Virus record (IMG/VR): IMGVR_UViG_3300037189_018651
Span: 29,198-93,197 of that record
Strand: one strand, 5' to 3'
Length of the DNA: 64,000 nt
From: a virus
Shown: piece after piece, positions 41,620-49,845 of the stretch
Numbering within the stretch: the first letter of the stretch is position 1
How the letters are laid out: every line of letters begins with the position of its first letter
Program-made: the position numbers and the translations under genes
Notes under the pieces: generated by a model
Databases searched by the model: none
The model's input: only the letters and a program-made list of their open reading frames with translations
What the model was told of the DNA's origin: nothing

Positions 41620-44094
41620 TTATACCCATTCAATAGAAAGAAGTTCAGTATGACCGGGTTTTGTTTGTTTTGCTACTGATCTTATATAATTCTCAATAAT
41701 AGCACGTGTGTTAGGATCTTGAATCTGGGTACCGGTTATTTTTAAATTAAAGTAATTACTCTTACTACCGGGCATTTTATGCTTAAAGAATCGATCAATC
41801 TTTTCAACGTATTGTAAATTAGCTGTATTTATATCCCATGTTAGATTTTGACCTACAACTTTTGAACGTAAGAAATACTGAATAAACTCACTAGGTAAAG
41901 CGTAATCGTATATTTTTATATTACTAATCTGACCGTTAAAGATAATTGCAGTTGAATTAATTTCTTTATTAATGTTTGTAGCTTTACCGTTAGGACAACC
42001 GATGTATATATCGTTTTCACGTTTATACGTTATATCAACATTATAAGGTATATGGAGGATATCTCTTAATGTTTTATCTACATATAATGATAATGTATGA
42101 TTATTATATATACCTGTTATTAAATACCAAGAGTTATCAATAAAGTATTGTACAGGTATAGATAACGTATACCACTTATAAAAACTCTTATAAGGTGTTT
42201 CAGGTGTGATATCAGCCGTAGCTATTTTAAACTGTATTTGAGGATTGTTGTCGTACACAACAGGGTTACATATACGGCTCCATTCATACCCTGTGAAGTC
42301 ACCTTCACCGGTGTAACTTAACCGATTAACATCAATAGGGTTAGGACTATTAGGTACTATATCAACACTATCATTTAAAAATATAGTTCGAACAATATTA
42401 CCTTTTAGAGTAGTTACAAATAATATTTTATCAAAATTTTGATATATTAATGAATACCAAGTAAATGCATTTTTAGAACGATCATAGTTACGTATAAAGC
42501 TTACGTTTCTCTCCGTAGATCCATCTATATGTGAACTACCAACAGCAAATGTATTAATAGTATTATAGGTAACAGGGTCAACAACTACTACCTGATTAGT
42601 ACCGTTTAGTACCCAGATATTACTATCAGGATCTACAGCTAATTTAGTAGCTGAAGTAGGTAATACAGAATAATAAACACCGTTAACGCGTAAAGTTCCG
42701 TCTAACTGTATAACCCACTTTTGACCGCTATTATCGTATAATACGTCAAGACAGTTATACTCCCGATGTATGATACCTTCATTATTCAAACAGAGCTTTT
42801 GATGTGCAACGTATGCATTACCAGTTATAAAACTAACAAAAGTGAGATCCTTATCGAATACATACTGCCCTTGAGTTGTATACATAAAGATATTATTATC
42901 TCTATCTACAGCAAAATGTTTCGGTATACCACTTAACGGTACATAGGCGTTTTGATCATCATGAGGAAAACTAATAATATCACCATACGAATTAAACTTA
43001 GCAAAATATTTACCTTTATTGTTATCGACAGAACCGTCAAGTACAAGTATTTCTCTTTCACCGTTTAGTGATATCTGAATAGGACTCGCTGTAAGTAAAG
43101 GATTTGATGCAATAGGTTGATCAAGAAATGAATATGCTTCGTTATTAAAATATAATATATGACCGTATGTATTTTCAGGTATTACAAAATAGGGGTAGTT
43201 GTGTAGGTTATTATAAAATATACCAAAACCGCTTTCATAATAGTTACCAACTAATTGACTACTTTGTGCATTAGCCCAATCATTATGTTTAACAAAAAAG
43301 TTAAATGTAAAATTACCAGTTAAGTTATAGTTATCACTATACAATATTCTAGCGTTAATAAGATCTTGGTTTTCAAAATCAAGATACACACCTGACACGT
43401 AGTTAGTATCTGTGTTATAACCTTGCCAATCAGGGTTATAGTTATCAATATAACCTACATTATTATAAATAGATTTATCTAAAATCGTAGATGTAAACGT
43501 ATCTACTTGTAGTCTTAATTTATCTTTATTATCTCCTGCTAACGTATCAACAATAAAACTAGAGGTATTTTCACCCATGTGGTAGTACTGATATAGTACA
43601 CCAGGTTCAAGTGTCATTTGAGAAGGTATATCAACAAACGCTGGGTTAGAGTTAATATACGAAAGAGAATCCATAATAGACGTAATACCGTTTAAAGCTT
43701 CGTCGTACGCTAATCTACCCGGATTATAATAACGATCTAACCAACGAGGTGTCTCACCGGTTAGTGAACATAACCAGCTACATAACCATGTGCCGTCTTG
43801 AATACCTGTATTGTACCCCCAATTGGTATGTTGACCATAATTGCCTTGCTTTTTAAGAATACGGTCGGATGCTGCAGGAATAACACCCGGTTCAGCACCA
43901 TCTGCAAATAAAGTACTTTCAGATAATTTTGCAACTGTAGTAAAAAACGGTACGTGAAAATATGTGTATTGATCTCTCGTAAAAGTTATTTCAGTAGTAC
44001 TAGCACTATATCCTAAATGGATATTCTCATAACCATCGGCTTGATTTGTACCAGAAAAAATTCTGTAGTAGTTACGCTGTTGAAGATTATCCAT
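41620..44094 (-). CDS. Large adhesin: LamG-like and beta-propeller domains
   Basis: An 824-residue protein. A concanavalin/LamG-like segment is near 255-340 (LTGNFTFNFFVKHNDWA, GFGIFYNN) and another near 640-720 (WYLITGIYNNHTLSLYVDKTLRD, FNGQISNIKIYDYALPSEF, the LamG closing strand). Between them lie propeller-like units (FAVDRDNNIFMYTTQGQYVFD, LAVDPDSNIWVLNGTNQVVVVD). The C-terminal 75 residues (YVEKIDRFFKHKMPGSKSNYFNLKI) are alpha/beta and may be an attachment part. LamG domains bind glycans, fitting a receptor-binding role. Confidence 0.65.
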   Translation of the reverse strand: MDNLQQRNYYRIFSGTNQADGYENIHLGYSASTTEITFTRDQYTYFHVPFFTTVAKLSESTLFADGAEPGVIPAASDRILKKQGNYGQHTNWGYNTGIQDGTWLCSWLCSLTGETPRWLDRYYNPGRLAYDEALNGITSIMDSLSYINSNPAFVDIPSQMTLEPGVLYQYYHMGENTSSFIVDTLAGDNKDKLRLQVDTFTSTILDKSIYNNVGYIDNYNPDWQGYNTDTNYVSGVYLDFENQDLINARILYSDNYNLTGNFTFNFFVKHNDWANAQSSQLVGNYYESGFGIFYNNLHNYPYFVIPENTYGHILYFNNEAYSFLDQPIASNPLLTASPIQISLNGEREILVLDGSVDNNKGKYFAKFNSYGDIISFPHDDQNAYVPLSGIPKHFAVDRDNNIFMYTTQGQYVFDKDLTFVSFITGNAYVAHQKLCLNNEGIIHREYNCLDVLYDNSGQKWVIQLDGTLRVNGVYYSVLPTSATKLAVDPDSNIWVLNGTNQVVVVDPVTYNTINTFAVGSSHIDGSTERNVSFIRNYDRSKNAFTWYSLIYQNFDKILFVTTLKGNIVRTIFLNDSVDIVPNSPNPIDVNRLSYTGEGDFTGYEWSRICNPVVYDNNPQIQFKIATADITPETPYKSFYKWYTLSIPVQYFIDNSWYLITGIYNNHTLSLYVDKTLRDILHIPYNVDITYKRENDIYIGCPNGKATNINKEINSTAIIFNGQISNIKIYDYALPSEFIQYFLRSKVVGQNLTWDINTANLQYVEKIDRFFKHKMPGSKSNYFNLKITGTQIQDPNTRAIIENYIRSVAKQTKPGHTELLSIEWV

Positions 44095-44109
44095 TGTTGT
44101 TATTTAATT

Positions 44110-45567
44110 TTAAGCAATATTAAAGCTAGTTGTTACTGTTGGTGCAGCTGTGTATAAAGCACTACCTGCTTGATTAGCTGCTAGTACAACTCTACCTGTA
44201 CCTGTCATAGTAATAGTATTACCACTAATGGTCGCCGGGCCTGATTGTACAGTAACGACGACAGGTAAATTAGAAGTAGCTACCGGTATTGTAATGTTAA
44301 ACGGTATTACAGTATACAGTTGATCATCTACACTAAAAGGTGCTATAGCCTGGCTAGCCTGTAAGATATCGAATGAAGTAGAGTATGGTGCAGCAGGATA
44401 AAAGTCAAGATTACCATCTTGTGTTGCGATTATTGTAACTGTACCAACCCCTAACGTATGTATTGTTGTACCGCGTACGTAAACGGGTCCTATAGCGCTT
44501 AACGATACAGGTAGTTCTGATGTAGAGGTAGGGGTAGGTATAGTGAATGGAGATGTACTAAATTCTCTACTTGTTATTCTAAAAGGATTAATCAATTGAG
44601 GTATTTGAGTAGTTCCAGGTGCTGTTACAGGTACAACAAAATTCGACGTAACAGTAGTAGGTATATATGAATTATCAACAGGAGCAGGTCCTCCGCCTGG
44701 TGTATAATCAGTTTTTAAGTTAGCTATATTAATATTTGCAACCCCTGTGTTAATAGCAGTATCGTATGGAAAATCGACAAGAAAGTTAATTGCGTTATCG
44801 TTAATAGTTTTATTAACTTCAATACTTTTATTACCTGCAGCACTTTCATTATCCATATAATACGTAATCCATTTATTATTAGGTAAATGTCCGTAACTTA
44901 TTTGGTTTACAGTTAGATCTGTTACAAGAAAAATATAATCATTTACAACACTATTATTCAATATCACTCCTGTTGCTCTTAATGTGTTATCAATTGTATT
45001 AATTGATAGATATCTCTTTTCTCCTGTAACGATATAATTGTATATAGTTGCGGTTCCGTTTGTAAAATTACAATAAAACTGTTGTCTATAAGCGTTATCA
45101 CCTACAAGAGGTATACTATTTGCTCTTACTGTATAAGGGTAATAATCATCAACCTGTAAATAGTTACCGTTAATAACTATTTCCGAATAACCTGTACCAC
45201 GTACAGGGTTTATATAAACTAAATTAGGTGTAGCAGATAATTTAACTGTATCAGTAGAACCATCATGCACTAAATAGTAGCTTTGACTATAACTAGATTG
45301 TAGATAAACAGTACCAGGTATTTGATTTATATCAATGCTTTGATTCGTTGAAAAAAAGGTACTAAGACTAATAGCTGTTGTTAAAGCAAAACACGAACCT
45401 TTATTAATAGAGACGTCCTGATAGTTTTGTAACCCGTTAAGTTTCTTAAAACTTAAACCGTCATCATAACTCACAACTTCAGAGTTTAACGGTTCATTAA
45501 CGTTATACTGGTACTTTAGCTCAACTGGTTGAAGAGCTGTAAAAGGTATAAAATTAACACTAGCCAT
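44110..45567 (-). CDS. Fibre protein with C-terminal Ig-like/MBG-like repeats
   Basis: A 485-residue beta protein. The C-terminal 170 residues hold at least two Ig-like repeats: FTIPTPTSTSELPVSLSAIGPVYVRG..IHTLGVGTVTIIATQDG and ITIPVATSNLPVVVTVQSGPATISG..ITMTGTGRVVLAANQAG, the pattern of MBG-type domains in bacterial surface proteins. The N-terminal part is unassigned, with a possible attachment start (VNFIPFTALQPVELKY). Role: spacer/adhesin of the virion. Confidence 0.6.
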   Translation of the reverse strand: MASVNFIPFTALQPVELKYQYNVNEPLNSEVVSYDDGLSFKKLNGLQNYQDVSINKGSCFALTTAISLSTFFSTNQSIDINQIPGTVYLQSSYSQSYYLVHDGSTDTVKLSATPNLVYINPVRGTGYSEIVINGNYLQVDDYYPYTVRANSIPLVGDNAYRQQFYCNFTNGTATIYNYIVTGEKRYLSINTIDNTLRATGVILNNSVVNDYIFLVTDLTVNQISYGHLPNNKWITYYMDNESAAGNKSIEVNKTINDNAINFLVDFPYDTAINTGVANINIANLKTDYTPGGGPAPVDNSYIPTTVTSNFVVPVTAPGTTQIPQLINPFRITSREFSTSPFTIPTPTSTSELPVSLSAIGPVYVRGTTIHTLGVGTVTIIATQDGNLDFYPAAPYSTSFDILQASQAIAPFSVDDQLYTVIPFNITIPVATSNLPVVVTVQSGPATISGNTITMTGTGRVVLAANQAGSALYTAAPTVTTSFNIA

Positions 45568-45593
45568 ATGCTAGTATTATTTAATTCTAAATT

Positions 45594-45818
45594 CTACGGC
45601 TTACTAGGTAATACAATATTAAAAGGATCAGTATTATTTTGAGGTAATTCTCTTAAAGCTTGTCTATAAGCAGTATAAGCTGCTTTAGTAGCATCATCTA
45701 GCTGTACGTCAGGTAATTGTGTCCAGTCTGTTTGCTTCAAAAGATCATCTCGTAGTTGTCTAATTTCAGCCCATTTAGAATCAACAGTTACTGTATTTGT
45801 AAAATAATTTAAGTTCAT
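45594..45818 (-). CDS. Second tail assembly chaperone-like protein
   Basis: A 74-residue protein with WAEIRQLRDDLLKQTDWTQLPD, then AYTAYRQALRELPQN and DPFNIVLPSKP. This is the W..IR..RD.LL..TDW..L.D....YRQ.LR.LP...P pattern of phage tail assembly chaperones. It lies 1 nt from the 45820-47868 fibre, its probable client. Different in sequence from the chaperone at 33607. Confidence 0.8.
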   Translation of the reverse strand: MNLNYFTNTVTVDSKWAEIRQLRDDLLKQTDWTQLPDVQLDDATKAAYTAYRQALRELPQNNTDPFNIVLPSKP

Positions 45819-45819
45819 A

Positions 45820-47868
45820 TTAGTAATATGTCGGCTTTGTATAAGCTGTATTGTTATACGGTGATGTTAATGTGTATAAATCTGTGAGATTTAAGAATGT
45901 GTTACCCGCATATGGTGCTGAACCACCTCTAGCCGTACCTAAATTTGCAACCGAACTTCTAGCAGGCTGCTGCGCGTAAGTAGGTATACTAATATTCGAG
46001 CTGTTTACTACGTTTGAATTATATGTTACTATTCCTCCATTTACAACAGCAGAATTTAGTGCAGTATTATTAGCAGTTGTTGAACACCAGAGTGTACACG
46101 GATAAAATATCGAAGGCTGGGTATAACTTGTAACACTCGGTCCTTTATTAATGTGGTATGTCCAGTTAGAAATGTAATCACTTATTTGCGCAACCTGGGC
46201 AGTTTGATCAAGAATAATAGCAGGTATGTTTTGTTTATTATTACTGTAACCAAGCGCAGAGCTTTGATCAAGTGCGCTTGTTGAAATTGTTAAGTTATCT
46301 TGTAATACGATACCGCCGGTTGTTAATTGGTTACTACGACTAACAGAAAACACACCATACGGTAAGTTAATTTTACCAGCTAATATAAGATTACCTTGAA
46401 GACCGGAACCTCCACCCGTTGTGTAGACGAAAGCGTCATATGACCAGTTAGAGAAAAAAGCACTACCTCCGTCGTTGTCAAGCTTTACACCGTGACCAAC
46501 ATTAGAAGGTGTTACTGTATTAATACCATATAACACAAAGCCGTATCCAGGAAATGACATAACAGGAGAACTATCGTTAGTACTTCCTGGATCTCTTAAA
46601 GGTGAACCACTCGCGTAAACTCTAGCTTTTTGATCAATATTTAAAAATCCCCAATTAAAGCATCCGCTTCCACCTACTGCAACTGTACAGTTACGGAATG
46701 ATATACCAGCCTGTGAGTTAAACTCTATAGCTGTACAATCAGCGCCATTTGTTATTACCTCAAAACATATATTGTATACACTAGCGTTAGGTGTGTTAAA
46801 GTTAAAACTTCTTACACCTTGATAGGCACCTCTACCTGTAGGATAATTATCAGGTAAAAATTTTAACCAGTTATTTGCGTTTGTACCTAAATTTCCACCT
46901 GACCAAACCCCGGTAGTACCGTTATATGTTGGAGGTGTTAATACAGCAGATGTATCATGGTAATGTCTTCTTGAAATCCTTCTTGGAGCTTCGTTATAAT
47001 AGCGTTCTGTTTTCCACTGATTAATACTAGACCTATAATATCGTGCAAAAACGTTTGTTGCACCTTGCGTATAGAGAGATGTTCCCCAAGGAAACCCACT
47101 ATAAGGTGAATTAGCAACATTGTATTGATTATTAAAACAGTAAATACCCGCTAAAAGACCGCTACCGGCACCAAAGGCTGCATCAACTTGGGCTTGGGTA
47201 AAAAACTGACCTGTTAATTGATTACCAAAATTACCTGCAAGCTGAGACTGCCCGTTAGGAGACGGGGTACCTTCTATAGTATTTTCGTCAATATAAATTG
47301 TACAATTACTTGAAAAATTATTATTCGCGTAATTAGCAGCTCCTGTAAATGTTTTAAAATACGGCTGTAATGTGTCTTGATCATTACCGGTTGTTACCTT
47401 AACTCTTGTTACCCATTGATCATCTGTTGCAGCGCCTGCAGGGGAGCTAGTATCACTAGGACGGACAGCTATAACAGCCGCTGGAGCTGATTGAGTTGCA
47501 AGCTTAACACCTCCTGCTCCTAGCTCTAGACCACCACCTGTAGAAAAATTTATACCTAATTGTCCGTTTGTTACAGTTAACGAACTATCGTAAGGTAAGT
47601 CATATGAAATTGTATTACCTGAATCCGTTAATACGATAGGTGAGTTAGCAGATAAGGTTTTAACTTGTGTATTATACCCTGTATTTGAAGCGTATGTTTG
47701 AGATTTAACAAGAGAGGTTCCTTGTGAAGTAGCGTTTGTTACAGTATTTATAAACGCACCACCAGGTACTTGATATGTCGTACCTGATCTTGCCATAGGG
47801 ATAGCATCACCTATGTCTATTTTATTATCAGGAGAAGGTGTAAGATCAGAAATTTTTACGCCAGGCAT
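45820..47868 (-). CDS. Fibre/tailspike with beta-helix-like core
   Basis: A 682-residue fibre. N-terminus MPGVKISDLTPSPDNKIDIGDAIPMA.SGTTYQVP is a common phage fibre start (KISDLTP...D..P....G.T..V). The central part has turns and stacked residues (SVYNICFEVITNGADCTAIEFNSQAG, ISFRNCTVAVGGSGCFNWGF), like a right-handed beta-helix tailspike. A disordered-looking GGSAPYAGN.FLNLTDLYTLTSPY segment ends it. Enzymatic residues cannot be assigned. A TATAAATA box lies 9 nt upstream. Confidence 0.7.
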   Translation of the reverse strand: MPGVKISDLTPSPDNKIDIGDAIPMARSGTTYQVPGGAFINTVTNATSQGTSLVKSQTYASNTGYNTQVKTLSANSPIVLTDSGNTISYDLPYDSSLTVTNGQLGINFSTGGGLELGAGGVKLATQSAPAAVIAVRPSDTSSPAGAATDDQWVTRVKVTTGNDQDTLQPYFKTFTGAANYANNNFSSNCTIYIDENTIEGTPSPNGQSQLAGNFGNQLTGQFFTQAQVDAAFGAGSGLLAGIYCFNNQYNVANSPYSGFPWGTSLYTQGATNVFARYYRSSINQWKTERYYNEAPRRISRRHYHDTSAVLTPPTYNGTTGVWSGGNLGTNANNWLKFLPDNYPTGRGAYQGVRSFNFNTPNASVYNICFEVITNGADCTAIEFNSQAGISFRNCTVAVGGSGCFNWGFLNIDQKARVYASGSPLRDPGSTNDSSPVMSFPGYGFVLYGINTVTPSNVGHGVKLDNDGGSAFFSNWSYDAFVYTTGGGSGLQGNLILAGKINLPYGVFSVSRSNQLTTGGIVLQDNLTISTSALDQSSALGYSNNKQNIPAIILDQTAQVAQISDYISNWTYHINKGPSVTSYTQPSIFYPCTLWCSTTANNTALNSAVVNGGIVTYNSNVVNSSNISIPTYAQQPARSSVANLGTARGGSAPYAGNTFLNLTDLYTLTSPYNNTAYTKPTYY

Positions 47869-47877
47869 ATTATATAT

Positions 47878-47885
47878 TATTTATA
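47878..47885 (-). promoter_or_regulatory. T4-late-type promoter box TATAAATA (minus)
   Basis: Exact box 9 nt upstream of the ATG at 47868, filling the 17-nt gap between two fibre genes. Confidence 0.7.
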
Positions 47886-49409
47886 CTAAGGTACAAAAAT
47901 TAGATCACCTTCGTATTGACCACCAAAGTCTTCTGCGAGAACAGCTGTTAAAGGCTGAACACCTGTATACTCTTCTACAAGATATCTTTCAGCAATATCC
48001 GGCGGTGGTGCTGGAGGTATATAAACACAATTAGGACTGTAAGCAGGCGGATACCCTACCCCGTTATTACCCCGATAGATAGGCATCGCTAATGCTGTCG
48101 TATCTTTTAAAGGATTACTAGGTGTATTTGTATGTGTAGCATTAGTAGTTGCATCAGACTTAAATCTGTTAAATGCAATACCACCATCTACTTCAAAAGC
48201 ATATAATACACCGTTAGGTGTGTTTCTAGCTTTTAATAATTTAATATCTGCCGAACCTGTAGATCTAAACAGCACCGGGCCTATTTTAACAGAGACAGAA
48301 TCAGTTGTACCTGTAGAACTTGCATACGCTGTTATAGACGGGTAAAACACATTAGCATTATTAATATTATGAACATATGCGTGTAACGCATCAAAATTAC
48401 GAGGGTCTAAAGGATCGTCACTAAAAATGTTATTATTTGTAAATATAGTTGAATTAGGAGGTGTGTACCGTTCAACAGTAACAACGCCTGTACCGTCTCC
48501 GAAATCCCAATCAATTCTATCTATTGGAAAACTACCAGGTATACACGACCGTGGCGATAAATGCACGTTAAACGGTGATGTACCTGAAACAGTATTATAA
48601 ATGTTATTATTGTTTATACAGACGAGGCCTGCTTTAGGAGGTAATTCAAATACTTGTATTATAACATTACTTACTGCTGTACCGTGATCGGTGTTTATAA
48701 CTGTATTAACTTTTGCATCTGTATCTGTTGTACATGTAGCTGCTTTAACTTGTCCTTCCTGACCGTACCATTTTTTAGGATATTTACCGGTACCGCTCGT
48801 ATCTTCCCATGTATAAGGATTGCCACCACCGTTTGATACTGATTGTAGATCATACCAATCCCAAAGACTACAATAACGATCAAAGCATCCTGTTTCACTT
48901 GCCCAGTGTTTAATGTAGCGTTGTTGACCAGCAGGTAGAGTCGTATTACAACCAAGTTGATCCCACGTTAGAGCAGTTGCAAATCCCTTTTTAAGATTAT
49001 CCCAATACCATTGAAAACCGTAGATACCTTGACAGTATGTTAGAGTAGGATCGATAACCTGTAAAGTTTGTGTTCGGGTATGGTTTAAATTAACAACATA
49101 TATACCAGGCATAATATATGTATGCTCTACATTCATAGGGCAGTTTATAGTGAGAGAGTTAGACCGTATATTATAATAATCTCCAAAATTCCACGAATAA
49201 CTATCCTGATAAGTTGTATCGGATCCTGCATCATAACTTGAATTGTTACTAAATATAACTTTTAACCCTGGTGCGTAACCTGTTATAACATTTGTGAAGC
49301 TTGTTACATAGGTAGATGTTCCTGCTTTACCTCCAAAAGGTACTCCCTTATCCCAGGAATAATTTAAAGGTACAGTTTGACCCGAAACCACTGAAAAAGC
49401 TGTATTCAT
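47886..49409 (-). CDS. Adhesin with two PKD domains and W/C-rich module
   Basis: A 507-residue beta protein. PKD domain 1 (about 45-115) has SYSWNFGDYYNIRS and VEHTYIMPGIYVVNL. The W/C-rich module (about 130-235) has CQGIYGFQWYWDNLKKG, CFDRYCSLWDWYDLQ and GTGKYPKKWYGQEGQVK. PKD domain 2 has IDRIDWDFGDGTG near 300 and a following YPSITAYAS strand. PKD domains bind proteins or polysaccharides, so this is probably a stalk with sugar-binding capacity. It heads the minus-strand adhesin cluster at the divergent gap. Confidence 0.7.
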   Translation of the reverse strand: MNTAFSVVSGQTVPLNYSWDKGVPFGGKAGTSTYVTSFTNVITGYAPGLKVIFSNNSSYDAGSDTTYQDSYSWNFGDYYNIRSNSLTINCPMNVEHTYIMPGIYVVNLNHTRTQTLQVIDPTLTYCQGIYGFQWYWDNLKKGFATALTWDQLGCNTTLPAGQQRYIKHWASETGCFDRYCSLWDWYDLQSVSNGGGNPYTWEDTSGTGKYPKKWYGQEGQVKAATCTTDTDAKVNTVINTDHGTAVSNVIIQVFELPPKAGLVCINNNNIYNTVSGTSPFNVHLSPRSCIPGSFPIDRIDWDFGDGTGVVTVERYTPPNSTIFTNNNIFSDDPLDPRNFDALHAYVHNINNANVFYPSITAYASSTGTTDSVSVKIGPVLFRSTGSADIKLLKARNTPNGVLYAFEVDGGIAFNRFKSDATTNATHTNTPSNPLKDTTALAMPIYRGNNGVGYPPAYSPNCVYIPPAPPPDIAERYLVEEYTGVQPLTAVLAEDFGGQYEGDLIFVP

Positions 49410-49487
49410 TAGTGCTATATTTACTTAAGGCCTAAATATATTAGGTTCTCTTTAATTAGTTATAAAAATATCTTAAATATATTTAGA
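49410..49487. promoter_or_regulatory. Divergent promoter region between the two adhesin arms
   Basis: 78 nt separate the minus-strand cluster (33607-49409) from the plus-strand cluster (49488-55546). It has two near-palindromes, CCTAAATATATTAGG (about 49431-49445) and CTTAAATATATTTAG (about 49472-49486), each offering TAAATA-type boxes on both strands; the second ends just before the ATG. Likely a shared late promoter/operator. Confidence 0.5.
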
Positions 49488-49841
49488 ATGTCTGCCTCTT
49501 TTAATACATTATTAACTAGCGATCCGAATAACCCTACATATAATTTCGGTATAGCTGAGACGTATTCATATGTACCTGTACATGGTGAAAGCTTAAACAG
49601 ACCACTTTACGCTCGGGCCTCTTATTTAGTTAACCCAGGAGATATAAATTCTAACCCTCCTATCCCGGGTTTTGCTATTCCTACATACGATACTATAGTA
49701 CCTACATATTACCCTGGTACTACTAACTACCGTCAAATAAATTATTCATATCATGGAACTCTTGTAGCGTCTTTAAGTTTTAGTTATTTGGATGCTTCCA
49801 CTAATGGTTCACCTTTCTCTGGAGCTGTAAGACTCGTTTAA
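49488..49841 (+). CDS. Short AETYSY-module protein, fibre base candidate
   Basis: A 117-residue protein consisting only of the shared module: NNPTYNFGIAETYSYVPV, RPLYARASYLVNPGDI, then FAIPTYDTIVPTYYPG and a GTLVASLSFSYL strand ending in AVRLV. Close relatives are 53402-53830 and the start of 57211-59589. It is encoded directly before an FNPFTGNFD fibre, as is the 53402 copy, so the pair may form one complex (base plus shaft). Confidence 0.65.
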   Translation: MSASFNTLLTSDPNNPTYNFGIAETYSYVPVHGESLNRPLYARASYLVNPGDINSNPPIPGFAIPTYDTIVPTYYPGTTNYRQINYSYHGTLVASLSFSYLDASTNGSPFSGAVRLV

Positions 49842-49845
49842 TATC

